Numbered from the stretch's first letter, positions 1 to 13,340 are shown. The stretch: DNA of 64,000 bases from Progne subis subis (GCA_022316685.1 JAKJHU010000030.1:19056893-19120892), one strand, 5' to 3'. Translations and numbers: made by a program. Notes: generated from the sequence alone by a model not told the origin.

Positions 1-5
1 CCCTG

Positions 6-6
<1 letters not shown>

Positions 7-42
<36 letters not shown>
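7..42. repeat. poly-T homopolymer (36 T)
   Basis: An uninterrupted run of 36 T near the left edge of the window. On the minus strand it is a 36-base poly-A, so it could be the tail of a retrotransposed copy whose body lies to the right. The adjacent 43-200 bases show no recognisable element or target duplication, so a simple homopolymer is the safer reading. Confidence 0.9.
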
Positions 43-48
<6 letters not shown>

Positions 49-855
49 AATGTGGTTCATTTCTTCACTTATTTTTTCTGCTTTTTATATTAAAAAAACA
101 TTATGATTGTCTGTTCAAAATCACACAAACAACCCCACGACAATTGGAATAATGTTTCCTTGAGGATTGAAGGAATTTGTAGAAAGAATCATTGCTTCTT
201 ATGGGAACAATCAAGCACTCATTGCAGGCATTTTTGTTGCTTAATTTCTTTGTGCCAGTACTCTGATTTGTTTCTCAAAATTAACAAAGAAGAGTATGAA
301 GCAACAACAACAACAAAAATCTAAAATTACAAAGTAACCATATGGAAATACTAAGTTAAAGAAGTCTAAGCACTTAAACCAACTGTTCAGGGTATTTTCC
401 TGTTAATGTGGTTACATAAATCACATTAGTTTTTATGAGAGTTATTTTTTTAAATTTATAGACTTTTTCAGATGGATCTTCATCTCCCAAGGTAGCATAT
501 GCAGAGGCTGTGTTTCTGCAAGTTAAAGTCTGTGGAATTCAAAGTTTAACTCTGACACTGGAATTGTTGATATTATTGCATAAGCAAGTTACTCATGGAC
601 TTTTGGAAATAGCTTTTACTTTTCAGTGCTCAGTTTTAGAAAGTTGAATTGTCATTTCTGAATACCCAATATTCAAATTATGGATGTAACAAGCAATGTT
701 TGTGTGGCAGTTCTAGAACTGATCAGTGCTAAGTCTTCATCCCTAACAAAATCCAAAGGGGAGAAAAATCACTGCCACTATTTGAGCAAACACAGTGCAC
801 AGAAGTGTTGCTGTTCCACTGAAATCCTCCGTTTCTGGAAATAGCTTTTTGAGGG
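43..855. other. unique AT-rich DNA, no gene seen
   Basis: No recognisable gene or repeat. The longest open frame is 73 codons (103-324, plus) and ends inside a short CAA-repeat tract at about 303-317. This is within chance expectation for AT-rich DNA. Confidence 0.6.
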
Positions 856-1376
856 TGTTGTGGTTTAACCCTGATAGTCAGCTCATCTCCTCTTGTGGGA
901 TAGGGAAGAGAAGGGGAAGGCTTAAAGTGAGAAGATCCGTGGGTTGAGTTAAAAACAGTTTAACAGGTAGAGCAAAAACTGAATGCCCAAGCAAAGGAAT
1001 TCATTCCCCACTTCCCATGGGCAGGCAGGTGTTCATCCAACCCCGGGAAAGCCAGGATCCATCTCCCTGCCTGGGAAGGCGAACACCATCACTCTGAATA
1101 CACCCTCTTCCTTCTTCTCCCCCAGCTTTGTACACTGAGCATGACCCCAAATGTTCTGGAATATCCCTTGGATCAGTTGGGGTCAGCTGTCTCTGCTGTG
1201 TCCCCTCCCAACTCCTTGTTCCCCCCTCAGCCTCCTCTCTGGTGGGATGAGGAGCAGAAAAGCCCTTGACTCTGTGTAAACTCTGCTCAGCAGTAATGAA
1301 AACATTGGCTTTCAGCACAAATCCAAACCCCAGCAGCACCATATGAGCTGCTATAAAGAAAATTAACACTATCACA
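856..1376 (-). mobile_element. solo LTR of an avian endogenous retrovirus (family A), minus strand
   Basis: The left end is TGTTGTGGTTTAACCC, which is the complement of the 3' terminus of a common avian ERV LTR as I remember it. Further landmarks of the same LTR follow in order: GTGGGTTGAG near 935, CCCATGGGCAGGCAGGTGTTC at about 1014-1034, CCCCCAGCTTTGTACACTGAGCATGACC at about 1121-1148, TTGGGGTCAGCTGTC at about 1178-1192, and CTGCTCAGCAGTAATGAAAAC at about 1281-1301. On the minus strand a TATA-like sequence lies near 1126-1142 and a degraded ATTAAA-type signal (GTTAAA) near 957-962. The right end around 1376 is blurred and no target duplication is visible, so the copy is old. The same family recurs in opposite orientation at 57765-58249. 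There is no gag or pol next to it. The open frame at 1001-1375 (minus) is LTR sequence, not a gene. Confidence 0.72.
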
Positions 1377-3804
1377 AGAAAAAAATAAACAAGGGAATAT
1401 CTTACGATTTTGAAAAATAGTATTTCTGAAATAATATTTTTAGCTTTGATGAATTACATTAACATTTATTTACTTAGATGTTTATATAGTAATACTTAAA
1501 TATAATGTAAATGTATATGAATTGTATTCTAATTTATATTTACACTATTTCAGATTTTGCTAGGAACATGTACTGAATGTGGCCTGAAAGTTCAGAAATC
1601 AGAATGTAACCCAAAACTTTATAACAACATTGAATGCTATTCAAATATTGATTTGGGGATTTGGGGATGATCTTGTTCACCTGTTTTGAATTTTGCACTG
1701 TTGTGAAAATCAAATAGGATCTCTTGAGTGCATTTGGGAGCTATGTGGGCTGACTGGGGCTCCCATGGGACAGCCAGGGTTCTGTGCTTGCAGATCACAG
1801 CATGTTGAAGGTCTAAGGAGAGGCTTCAGATGCTCAGTTAGAAGTCAAGAAGCAGAAACCAGACAAAGCACAGGGTTCTAAGTACCTCACACATCTGCAG
1901 CCCAAACAGATTTTGCCTTGGAGCTCTTGAATTCACCTTTGACCAACCTTTTACAGGTATGGGGTATTTTGGAGTTACAATTTGCCTTATACTTCCTATG
2001 CACAACTCCAAGTTCACTGTATCGAATGAGAGATGGTGTCTGAAAATATAATTAATATTTATAAATATAATATAAGTCTATTTGTAAGGTGAAAGTTTAT
2101 CACAAGAAGGCCAATGAGTAAGCAGCACAAATGAGGGAGGTGTGCTGCCAGCTAAAGCTGCCTTTGGGACAGAGGGTGGGTCCTGATTCATATTTCACTC
2201 AGTGCTTAAGCATCTCTGGACGCTGGTTTTAGCACTCTCACCCCCATGAGACTTGGAAACTCTTCAGAAAAAGGAGAGCAGCGCTTCACCAGAAGGTCAA
2301 AGTAAACACCAAGGAGCTTTTGTCCCACTTTTGATGCTGACAGTGACCCACACAAGCACTCAGCTCCTTGCAGCTGTGAGAGGCAGCCATCAGTTGTTCC
2401 CCCTCTGGAACATGCTCCTCCAAGAGGATTAACTCCTTGGAGATGAGGTTGTTCCCTGTGTGAAACCTTTTCTCTCAGCTAAGAGACATCAACAGCTCAC
2501 ATCTGAACAAGCTCAAGGCCTAACATCTGCCCTCTGAGGCAGCAACCAGGCCAGTTTTTGGGCCTAGAGCATGTTAGTCCTAGCTAGGACATGAGAGCAG
2601 GGGGATGAGAGGTTTTCCAGGCCAAATCCAAACTCCTCCTCTAACATCTCCTTCTTGAGGGCAATGAGGTGTTATCCATCCCTTGATATCTGTACCCAAG
2701 ACTGAGAGTTCAGGCTGGCTCTCTGCTCTTGTAAAGGGACTCGTGCTCAGGCAGGAGCTGGTGGGAAGCTCTGAGGGAACACTGCTGTACATTATGCAGG
2801 AGTTCAGCAGAGATGACCACGAAGGCTCCTGCTGACCTTGCATCCACTACTTACCTTCTTTTGGCCTGCATAATGCCTGCTAGCATCTAAGCCTTCACTG
2901 ACACAGGGCTCCTCTGACCTTAGCTTCTCAAGCATCACACCCTTGAAAAGCCTTAAAACCGCCTGGATCTGGGTTTTAACTACTTGCTTGCTAGCTGTAG
3001 TCTAGTTCCTGCCCCATAAAAAACATTTCCATTTAATTTCAGACTATCATGGCTATGAAGTGTTTTGAATGACCAATTCCTCTCTTTGTTGTCTTCTCTG
3101 ACGTGGGTGGGTTGAGCTGGCCAGTGCACACAAAAAAACACAGCTACCCAATTCACTGTGCTGGTGATGTGGACTGGTGATTGTGCACATCACACGGAGA
3201 TAATGTGGACATGCAGAGATAAGGGGAGAGGCATTGCGTAGTTACACAGGATGTTTTTTAGCTTTGAAGCCCAGTCTTCTGCTTCCTATTTATTTTGGGG
3301 AACAATTTATTGTCTTTGTTTACCTAAGGAGTCAAACAGAACTGTAACTCCCAAACTGCAGGGTTGGAAGTACATCCTGAATGGGGCAGTTACCTGGATT
3401 ACATTCCAGTGAGGCAAAACCCACTGCTGTGTGCTAGAGAGAAGAGCAAATTCATTTCCCAGTTTAATGTCAGATGACATCTGTACTGCCAAATTGTCTG
3501 CTCAGTGAGTTTTTTAAAATAATCACCTCAGTGTAGCCCAGATCTCCTTCCCCTCGCCTTTTCCTTTAGCTGCCATAGAGAGGAAAGGGCTGTGCTCTGC
3601 CAGAAGGGCACCAGAATTCCAGTGCACAGTAACAGCAGCCAGATTCCTTCAGCTTAAATGGCATTAAAATGAATTCTTTCCTTGCAAGAAAAACAAACCA
3701 AGGAAGGATAAGAGGAAAGTCTGCATGAGGGAACATGACGTTAACCAGCTGGGTCTGTGCTGTCCTCTGCAATGGAAGTTTCATGGGAGACAGTCCTCTT
3801 GGAC
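1377..3804. other. unique DNA, no gene recognised
   Basis: 1377-1560 is very AT-rich (TAATATT and TATATA-type runs). The remainder has ordinary composition with open frames of no more than 87 codons and no recognised family. One splice-flanked open segment at 1901-1956 is treated as a rejected candidate exon. Confidence 0.55.
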
Positions 3805-4276
3805 TGTCATGGTTCTCTCATCTCCAGGAAAGACCTATGAAACTGATGCCTTAAGTTTTAGCTTTCATATTTTCCAGATTCTCTACTTCATTAGTATATA
3901 ACTCTGAACATCATACAAAGTGTTATCAAGTTCTCTTCACAGTTTAGTTAGACAAAACAATCCTTTTCCAGCCCAAGAACCAAGGACACCATTGCAGCTT
4001 CAGGCCCCAAACCTGCGAACAACAGTGAATTGAGGAGAGCAATCTGGGAGGATGGGACTTCGTAACCTGAAGTAATTGGACAATTAACCCAAATATGTAA
4101 ATGCACCAGAACTTATAAAAGTATAAAAACAGTGTGACCTGTTGTCTATTTTGGGTGTAGCCTCAGCCAGGTTCTTGTACTGCCCAAGGTGTATCCTTTG
4201 AAGGCCTTTTTAGTAGATACTTACTTTATTCCTTTAACAGTCTAGCCAGTGTTTTAAGTAGCCTCTCAAGGCATCA
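3805..4276 (+). mobile_element. solo LTR of an avian endogenous retrovirus (family B), plus strand
   Basis: The sequence runs from TGTCATGGTTC to GGCATCA, with TG and CA ends, 472 bp. Two overlapping-class TATA boxes (TATAAAA at 4114-4120 and 4122-4128) sit where a U3 promoter would be. The following text, TGTAGCCTCAGCCAGG and then TGCCCAAGGTGTATCC, matches an avian ERV R-U5 segment I recognise from memory. The expected AATAAA has decayed to AGTAGA near 4212-4217. No target-site duplication can be read (left TGGAC, right TATAG), so the exact ends are uncertain by some tens of bases. No internal retroviral genes flank it, so it is a solo LTR or a relic. Confidence 0.6.
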
Positions 4277-7035
4277 TATAGCTTGAGAAACACACTCTTC
4301 TTCACAATACCCATAGATGAGCATTTTGTCAGCCTCACAGGTCTCTGTGAAGAGCTATCTCTGCAGCTCACAGCCCCCTCCTCTCTCTGCATCAGGTGTT
4401 AGACTCCCCCTGAAGAGCTTCAGACTCAGTGGGAACTGAAAGAACATCCAAAGATACAACCCTCCATAGAAAAAGAGCTCAAATATATCCATGGATCTCA
4501 GTTGTGGTTTTTAAAGTTACTTAAGAAAATGGGAGCTTTAAGATCCCCAACTTCTTAGGCAAATAAATTCCCTTTATCCCTGAGTCTTCCTCTTTTACTT
4601 TTTTTTTTCCCATTTTCTTTTTTTCTTCCTTTTTTTCCCCCCTAATTTTGCCAAAATTTCTGCATCTACAAACACTCTGTGAAATCTACCCATACACATG
4701 TTTCCAGCCTGGTAGTCCATATTGTTCTGACATTGATTAGTGCTGCAAGCAGTAGGTAAGTCATCTGCCAGGAAGACTGTGCAATGAGCCCACTTCTCTT
4801 TCCTTCCCTGGGCACCATGCAGCTGCAGACAGGGTGCTTGGGTAATGACAGGGTACTTATGCAAACAACCAGCTGTGAGGTGACACATTCCTGTCAGCAG
4901 AAAACTCTGCAGATGTTCTTTGATCTCACAACAGAGCAAACATTTCTGTGCCACCCTAGCAGGGAAACCATCTTTGTTATAGCACATCTGAGCAACTTTG
5001 TCCTTTCCCAGAATATGCTACAGCACAACTTTGTGTGCCATGGGGAGCTGCACCAGGCAGACAAAGCTGCCCACCGAGACACCACTGGGCACAGATTTTT
5101 TCCCCAAAAAAAGGTTGAACAAGATAAAATCATCATGGCAGCATAGAGGTATCTGAGGCTCCAGTGAACACGAACAAGCAGCAGGGTAAAGCCAGTCACC
5201 ATCAACAGCTGAGTGGGTAATTCAAAGCAAACCATAGCTTTGATTAAGTGCACCCCTTTTTCAGCTGCAGAGAAATTGATAAAGCTCTTGGAAGTTCCAT
5301 ACTTGCTTCTAGTAATTGCAAAAGGAGCCTTTTATGCAGAAGACCAGAGTGAGAACTGTGCATCTGTGAAATGCCCTGAAGCCCTGGAAATAGAGGATGT
5401 CACAGCATTCAAGGTATTTCAGAGATTTTGAGGACCTTGTCACTACATGAATTCCACCTACTTTTGAAGTCTTGTCTTTTGCAGTCAAGAGAATAAGGCA
5501 GAACTATCCTTACCACATGTCTCTAAAGGCAGGAGCCTGGCAAAAGGAAAGCATCATGCAGAGTACACGAGCAACAAGGCTGGGAGACATGAATTGTGTC
5601 ATTGCTTTCTTCATCAATATAAAGGTCATCTGTGCTTTTCCCCTCCATGCATGGAGCTTGTAGGGACATTGAGACACCCAAACAAAGTCCATAGCTGCTG
5701 CAGAGCCAGTGTCTTTGTGTGAGTGATATCCACACTCCTTGGTCACCCAGCCATTCCTACATGTTGGCTTCCAGTCTGGTTGTACTCCAGAGCCAGCAAA
5801 CTTCAGGCACTGCAAGAACCAGCTCACACGTGGGTATGGATTCAGCCTAAGATAGTCAGGGAGCCCACATCACCATAGAAACTGCATGCTGTTGCATTAA
5901 TTTCAGCAAATAAATGAAGCTTGTAAGTCAAGGGGTATTTATGCAGAGCAGTGCAAGAGCACACAAAGAAACTGCAACAGTCCTGAATGAAGCAGCCAGG
6001 CTTTCCTGGCTTCTTTATCCTGCTTTTCAGGAGGACTGATTGTCTGGTTGGAAGATTCCATTAATATGATTAGCCTGCTTTCTGTATTTGACATGATGTT
6101 TTCAGACATGACTTGGGTATATGTATAAAACTCAATGCTGAACCACGTAGGACCAACCAGAAATATGAAAAATTTCTACAGTAACGTGCACATTTTCAAA
6201 AACTGAGGTTGCCATACGAAAATCTAGCAGGTTTGAGTATTCCCTTGCTGACTGGTGATGTTTGTTTAGGAGCTTTTGTATATTGATAGAGAGGGAATGA
6301 ATTTTTCTTTACGAGGAAAGCAAGAGCTGACCTGAAGTGGGCTGGGATCCCCGTTTTGTTGCCAAAAGCCCACCCACTCTTCTTTAAAAAAATGAAACAA
6401 AAAATACTTACCATGGGCAAACACTGGTACAAAGTTCTGGTTCATCCAAGCTGACTTAAACACAACCTGGCTGGGAGGGGAGCGATCAAGCACTTGGCTT
6501 GTTGGCCACTCTGACTGCCTAAACCCATCTTTGTCTGCCAGGCGTTGACTTCCTCTTTAGTTTGCAGAAGTGTTATAAAAAAGGAGAATCTGAGTAATTC
6601 AGGAAGTCTGGAGTCAGAAGGAAGCAAAGCATTTATATTGGGTCTGTCTAAGATTGAGTTCATTCTCCCGTGGCAGCCCTCACAGTGCTCTGCTGGGCAC
6701 TGATAGTGGAAAGGTGCTGGTAACACAGCAGTGTTTGACTCCTGCAGAGCAGAGCTGGCACAGCATCAGCACTGTCTCCCCAGAATTCCCCCATCAAGGG
6801 GCTAGGAGTGGGCAAGAACCTGGGAAGGGATACAAGCAGGCCAGCTGATCCAAATTCACCAAAGGGATATTCCATGCTGTTCATCAGCTCTGGAATAAAA
6901 CCTAAGAAAAGGAGGACAAACAGTGCTTTTCTTATTTACAGTACTTGCTGTCTGAAAAATCTGCCACACATGCTGAAATCTGGCTTCCTGGGAAGTGGCT
7001 GAACATCACTTTCTGATGGGAAGTAGAGAATACAA
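4277..7035. other. unique DNA with one pyrimidine tract; no gene recognised
   Basis: 4593-4644 is a C/T-only-like tract broken by few purines. Open frames of 105-130 codons overlap on both strands between 4595 and 5827, but none has family motifs and they mutually overlap, which suggests chance. A minus-strand splice-flanked segment lies at 6412-6470 (see rejected items). Confidence 0.5.
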
Positions 7036-7051
7036 TTTTTTTTTTTTTTTT
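7036..7051. repeat. poly-T (16 T)
   Basis: Simple homopolymer followed by a CCTCTTTG stretch. No element is attached to it. Confidence 0.8.
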
Positions 7052-7264
7052 CCTCTTTGCTTCAGTGAATGTAAACTTTTGCTTTTGCTTTAGTAAATTG
7101 CCTTATCTCAACCTGTAAGTTATTTTCCATCTTATCTTCAATCTGCTGAGAAGATGGAGTGATAGAGTGGCTTCATGGGCACCTGGTGTTCAGCCAACAT
7201 TGAAAAGAATTAAGATGAACATAAGTATTGGCATTAATAATAAATATTCTGAAGATGGCAGCAG

Positions 7265-7908
7265 TTCCAGAGATGGGGCATCCACAACTTCTCTGGGCAA
7301 CTTGTTCCAGTGCCTTACCACTCTCACAGGGAAGAACCTTTTGAAAATGTCTAATTTAACCTACTCTCCTTTAGTTCAAAGACATTGCTGCTTGTCTTAT
7401 CTCCATCTACCCATGGAAAAAGTCCCTCTCCAGCTCTCTTGTAGGCCTCCTTTGGTAGGTGTCCCTTGAGAATATTCTCATATCCAGGCTCAACAGCCCC
7501 AACTATATTAGCCTTTATCCATAGGCAGAGGTGCTCCAGCCCCTGACCTTCACCCTCAGGGCTCACTCCAAGAAGTCCACACCCTTTTTGAGCTGGGGAC
7601 CCTGGAGCTGGATGCAGCACTGCAGGTGGGGAGTAGAAGGAGAAAATCACCTCCTTTGACCTGTTGCCCACACTGCCTGGGGTGCAGACCAGGTCACAGT
7701 TGGTTTCCTGGGCTGCTGCAGCACATTTCTAGCTCACATCAAGCTTTCCAACAATCAACATACCCAAGCCCTTCTCCTCAGGACTGCTCTCAATCCACGC
7801 TTCTGCCAGCCTGTGTTTGTGCTTGTGATTGCCTCGACTCATGTGCAGGACCTTGTACCTGGCCTTGTTGGCCACCCTGTGTTGTCTTGTTTTTGAGTTT
7901 GTCCAGGA
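7265..7908 (-). mobile_element. CR1 LINE fragment, minus strand
   Basis: Read on the plus strand it is the complement of the CR1 3' half. Landmarks are GATGGGGCATCCACAACTTC at 7272-7291, CAACTTGTTCCAGTGCC, AAAAAGTCCCTCTCCAGC near 7418, CTTGTAGGCCTCC, then AGAGGTGCTCCAGCCCCTGA near 7527, CTCCAGGTGGGG-like text near 7620, and CAGGACCTTGTACCTGGCCTTGTTGG near 7845. CR1 encodes an endonuclease and reverse transcriptase. Here only the region downstream of the catalytic motif and part of the 3' UTR is left, and many indels break the frame. The extreme 3' end (the ATTCTATG-type terminal repeats) is missing, and the 5' side stops near 7908. Open frames on both strands inside this interval are CR1 shadows. 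Confidence 0.87.
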
Positions 7909-10483
7909 GTTTACGCAAGTCTGTCCTTTAGACCACCAAAGGGATTGTATAGCTGAGCCTCTTCACTGTCTTCCTGGCAATGCATTCATCCAGAAATGGG
8001 GCAGGATACCCCATTATCCTATTCTTGGGCAGCTGTTATACTCACAGCTGCCCAAGAAGCTCCTCCACCCCTGGTATTTTAACAGTGACTAGAGAACATC
8101 ATCAGAATGAAGGCTTCACCCTCTGGAGGGCTTAAGCCTCTGCTGGCTGCAGAACTCCACTAGAATGATGTTCATACAAAATGGGAGCTGGTATGAGGAC
8201 AACCCTCAGCCATGACAATTCTTTGAGTGCTGGTTGGGAGTATTTTTCAGCTTACTGGAAACTCAATGCATTTTGGGGTGCTCTAGCTGCAGAGGGCATG
8301 AAGGTAATTTGAAACATCGCTGACCTGTGATTCACATGGACCAGATGAACACTGCAGCCTGATTCTTCTTCAAGACTATTCTGATCATGTCCTCTTTGCT
8401 TATATGCAGTACAAGGAAGTGGGTTTGTTTTCTTTTATTTTAAAAAAAATGTCATGTCCACCAGTCTGAATTCTTTTCCCTGCAAAGCTATCCATTTTCC
8501 AATAAACCCTCTGGCAGCACAGGCAGTGATAATTCAGGTCACAGGTTTTGACAGAGAAACCACATCGTCAGCAAGTCACTGCTAATGAAAATGGCTTTTT
8601 CTTCCTCCTTGTGCATTTCTTCTCATGTACAGACCTCCACTGCTTGGAGTGGGAGTAAGAGATTTGTTGCAACAGTATCTTAGGAACCCTCTAAATCTTT
8701 GCATAGGGCTTCCCATTTGCTGAACTTTTTTAAAAGTGGGGGGTGAATCCAGGATGTGATCAAGGTGAGCAGCAAAGTCACTTCCCATGCTGGGAAGTCT
8801 GGAGAAAGCATCATACTAGAGAAGGAATTTCTGAGGGCACCTCCAGGACCTCTGCAGGGGCTGAACGAGGATGTGGGATGGTGGGAGCAGCACAGCACAG
8901 GGTAAGTCCTGGTTTCCACACAGAAATTCAGGGGTGTTTTGGCAGCCCCTCAGCTGAAGTGGCAGAGGAAAGGAGGACACTTTCTTCTTGTTGCTCCCAT
9001 TTGCACAGAGATAGGTGAACATATGACAATGAATGTACATCAAACCTGACATTTTTCAATCCCATCATGTTGTTCCTCCCCAGAATCAGTGCATCCAATG
9101 TCTGTCTTTTCAGAAAACTAAACAAAAAAAGCTCAAAAGAGTCAGAAGATAACTAGACAGCAGGTCCTCTAGTGCATTGACTTCAGCACCTGTGTGAGGA
9201 TCCTGAGAGCTTGGGGCTGAGCTGAGGCCACATACAGGTTCTTGGAGGCAGTCAATTCGCTACTGCCAGTGTCATCTCCATAAATCAGCTATATCTCAAT
9301 TGATTTCAGTGACATTCTGCTGGATTTATACCTGAGAGCAGACACTGACCTTAAGCGCATGGTCTGAACAGGGCTATTCCCACACAACTGAAACCATTTG
9401 GAGGTTTTCCAACACCATTTGATTGGCATTAAGACTCAATCCATAATGAGAGAGTATATAATAGCCTGAGAATAAAATCAAATAAATCTAATATGGGTCA
9501 GATCCTCAGACAGGGCTGTTGATGGATCATAAGCCAGCTCAGAGCATGTTTTAACTAAAAATAAGGACATGGCTCCTTAAATGTCACTGTGAAAGGCCTA
9601 TTTTTGATTATATAATAATAATATTTTAATTTGAGCTTGTTCCTCAACAGCACATATCTTCCTTGCTCATTAAAATTAATAAGCTACTTTCTCTGGGAAA
9701 GACAATACCAACACCTGTGTTTCAGGAAGAAGGTGACAAGAAAACAAGGATGACACGACAGTTCAGGAATGCTCAAAGACCTTCCTCGCCTTAATGCAAT
9801 GCAGAGAACAATTTTGCATAGTTCCTTAGCTGGAGCAGTTCTCTCCCCTGGGCTGTACAGTCTCTAATTTCTATGACCCTGTGAATTTAGTGTACACACA
9901 ATGCGTGACTGATGCTTCTGCATGGGAAAAAAAAACCAAAAACCCACATTAATTTTTTATTCTCACCAACCACAAAACTAGAAAACTGCTCCCAAGATTG
10001 TGTCAAAGTTCATCCCTGGAAAGACATTTGACTTTGGTAGGTGGATTTGATCACAGATTAGGTTTGAGAAGGCAGGAGGGAGGGAGGCAGCAATGCGTTG
10101 GCTAGATTTGAGGAGTAATTACATATTTTCCCTTCAGAAGAGAGGAGATTGGTGGGATGCAAATGGAGGAGATAGGAAAGGAAGAGGGGCTATGGAATCC
10201 ACAGATCAGACAGACCCTTGACTGATGGATACAGCTGCTACCACATCCTGGGGTTTATAGCTGTGCTCTCCCTTTCTTTCTTTCGTTGGCCTTTTTTGCG
10301 GGGGCAGTGATTTTGGGCTGACAGAGATGGAAATAATTTCCCACTTGTACCTAGAGGTGTCATGGCAGTGGCAGTGGTTGCTCTTGGGGGAGGCTGGATC
10401 CAGCAGTCAGAGGGAGGAGAGTTTGGGGCAGCTCCATGCCCCGGGTTCCAGCAGCATCCAGGCTGAGCACGCATTCCCTGCAG
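7909..10483. other. unique DNA, no gene recognised
   Basis: The first ~180 bases may carry further diverged CR1 sequence, but I cannot align them. 9600-9640 is AT-rich (ATAATAATAATATT). A short A-rich run with AACC steps occurs near 9926-9945. Open frames are no more than 91 codons and overlap on both strands. Confidence 0.5.
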
Positions 10484-10590
10484 GTACACTCACACACAAA
10501 GGGCACACCTACACACCACATATTTACACATATTTACCTGCATAAATCCTGGACACTACACACACATAAATACAGAGAGAGCACACACAT
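10484..10590. repeat. CA-rich degenerate microsatellite
   Basis: Multiple short CACACA blocks interleaved with ATATTTACACAT copies (TATTTACA occurs twice near 10520-10535). It reads as a decayed CA repeat rather than a pure one. Confidence 0.6.
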
Positions 10591-13261
10591 GAGCGCAGTA
10601 AGCACCAGTGTTGGCACTTGGAGATGCCAATCCCTGCGATCACTGCCCCATGTCAGTTGTTACTACAGATCAGCTTGCTCACACAGAAAGCTCTCTGGGA
10701 CCCCCCTGTCTCTCCAGCCTCCTTTGGTCGTGACTTCAGAGGCTTGCTGACCCCCTTGCTCCCAGGCCATGTCACCTACTCCCTGGCTGGTCCAGCTCCA
10801 GCTTCACTGGTGAGCACAGATTCTGACCACTGCACCACTGACTTGGGGACCCCATGGCTCCTGGTCCTGTTCCAGTTGCTGCACTTGGAGCTGAGAGCAG
10901 ATAGCCTCTCACACAGGAAAAGGGGTTTAAATGAGGTTTGAAATGGTGTTTATTGAGAAGACAAGACAGATATCATTCATGAGGCACAGAGCATGGCCAA
11001 GCAAGCATAGTGTCCAGCAATATGTTTACACTTGACCAGCCACTTTATCCCCTTATCCCTCTATTTTCCAGTGTTTGCTCCTCCCTAATCCTTGCTAATG
11101 CTTTCCTTTCCCTGGCTTTGGTTACATCCTCACCACCCCTTAACAAGCCTTGCACAATCCAAATATGTTGTTCCCATGCATTCCCATGCAGAGACCCTCC
11201 TCAATCAATGAGGAGACCCAGAGAGCTTCTGCCCACAGCAGGGGTGCCACTCTATGGAGCCAAAATTCTTTTTGGACAGCCATGGCAGGTGTTCCTGCCT
11301 CTGACTGGGGTATTGGGGCCCCCCCACATTCCTTGTGCCTCCTGTGGATGTGGAAATGAGCTTTTTTCCATGTAGTAGTTACAAGGATGGGCTGGAAGAA
11401 GGCAAGAATGGAGTGTCCTGGCATGGTGATTCTGCATTGCTCATGGGTCACCATAATGGTAAATCTGAGATGAAATACAAAGAACCAAAAACACAAAAAA
11501 AACCCCCAAACAAACAAAAAACCCTCAACCAAAACCAACAACAACAATAACAAAAAACGTGCTTGCACATTTCTAAAATTTTTTCATTAATCATAAGGGC
11601 TTTAGGGAAGGGTCTGACTGTCCCAATCCATGCAGCCTCCACACTCCTGTTGGGTCTCAGACGACTAGGGCTGTCATCTTTCAGTATTGTGTAGCCTTTG
11701 TGTAAATGTGCTTCCTCCCAGCACCTGACAGTGATGTGAGGTGAGTGGAGAAAATTAATCATGAAAATGGGTGGAATGGGAAACCCAGGAGTAAAGAGGA
11801 CACTGTGAGCAGAGCTGAGGTTTGGGGACTCCTGTCTTGTTTTGTTTAAAACTGGAGTCTACAGCTATTCCCTTGTGTGTTGCAGCAAGCTGAAATTAAC
11901 ACTTAGGTTGACTAAGGCTCATTTTTCACACTAGCTTATGACAAATTTTCAGGATGTTTAGATAATAAATTTGCACTGAAAAAAAGACTTTAAAAAGCTG
12001 TCTCTGCATCTTCCTCATTGCATAAAAAGCGATTTGGCCACCAGTAAAATTCTGCCTCATTTCATCCATGTGGGATTTCTTTGCTGAGCTGTGAGACGCG
12101 GGCAAGATAATAAGGACTGGAAAAAGGGATCAGCAGCCTGCTGGGTCACATCTGTTCATTTTCACTCTGCAACCAAACATCTACTGTCCTGCCAACATCT
12201 TTTCCCTTAAAGCGGTACTAGAAAAATTGTGAAGATATGCTTACTGAATTAAAATTAACTGTTTCAAATAACTCCAATTTATGCATGGGATGGATTTAGC
12301 AATGTAGGGTCCAGCAATGTTATGCCTCATAAAAAAAATGTAAATATTAGGGTAATGTCCACGTTAATCAACTTCAGCCTGATTGGATTTTGCTGCTGAT
12401 CTTTCCCATTGGAATATTGTCTCTTAGTTTCCAGATTCCTCCATCTACCTCAGATGACACAGAAGGGCTGAAAATCCCCTGTAAGCCTGGGGTGCCCATG
12501 ATTTCCAAACTTTTACGATAGAGAGTGGTACCAAAATCCAAGATGAAGTTTTAAAGATTTGGGACTACTTGGGAACTGATACTTGGTTACAGATCCTTAT
12601 ACCTAATAGTAGAGTGGATAGCCTTGGGACCCCCTATGGCTCCCAAACTCAAAGGTACCATGCAAGTTTAGAGTTTAATGGAAGATTATGGCAGTGAATA
12701 CATTCCCATGGATATTTCAAATCAGCATTTTCTAACAAAAGTCACTTCTACAAACTGCATTGTCTTTATTGTCTTCCGATTTAAAACACTAATCCATATC
12801 CTTCTGGAGTCTCTGTTATGGTATGGAAAGACCAAAGTCACCAACAACTACAGAAATTAGAAAATCTTCCAGGATATTGCAAATCCCCTAGGAACAGGAG
12901 TGTCTTTGGTGTCTAATATGAGATCCACCAAACCTCTTCTCAATCTAGACCTATCAGGCATTCTTAGATTTCTATTCTGGGGCAACTTTTATTTCCGTTG
13001 CCCTGTGAAGACAGCATTAGGCTCAAAGCCCATTTTCACAGTGATGTTTTGTCATCATCTCATGACTGAGAACAAGGCACAGATAGACCAAGATTTTCCC
13101 TTCCTCACATTGATACCTGTCCTTGGGACTCATTGGGACTCATCTTCCTCTTCCATTCCTTTGATTTTCCTGGTTATTTCCATAAGGCATGTTTATGCCT
13201 TATAGAAAAGAGGAAATATAAAGGGGAACCACACTGTAGAAGAGAGATCTGTGTGGGGTTT
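10591..13261. other. unique DNA with an A/C-rich tract; no gene recognised
   Basis: 11490-11557 is almost purely A and C (runs such as AAAAACACAAAAAAAACCCC and CAACAACAACAATAAC). It generates the hydrophobic, F/L/W-rich open frames seen on the minus strand at 11140-11762, which are therefore compositional. Nothing else is recognisable. A GGGACTCATT duplication occurs at about 13125-13144. Confidence 0.5.
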
Positions 13262-13291
13262 TGTTGCCGTTGTTGGTTTTTGTTGTTGTTG

Positions 13292-13336
<45 letters not shown>

Positions 13337-13340
13337 TTAT
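13262..13340. repeat. TTG-rich tract and (TA)n microsatellite
   Basis: GTTGTT-rich sequence at 13262-13290 leads into a pure alternating TA tract of 29 bases (13296-13324), then TTATAT and TTTAT units to 13340. The tyrosine/isoleucine-rich part of the open frame at 13133-13486 is the translated TA repeat. Confidence 0.9.

Noticed and set aside
1901..1956. Splice-flanked open segment reading QTDFALELLNSPLTNLLQ, plus strand
   Set aside because: Protein-like, but it enters in phase 1 and leaves in phase 0 with no partner exon nearby; a short segment with an average acceptor.
4595..5253. Overlapping 119-130 codon frames on both strands
   Set aside because: They overlap each other, lack motifs, and one begins in the pyrimidine tract.
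6412..6470. Minus-strand 59-bp segment QVVFKSAWMNQNFVPVFAHG with GTAAGT donor
   Set aside because: Isolated on its strand and too short to judge; no family recognised.
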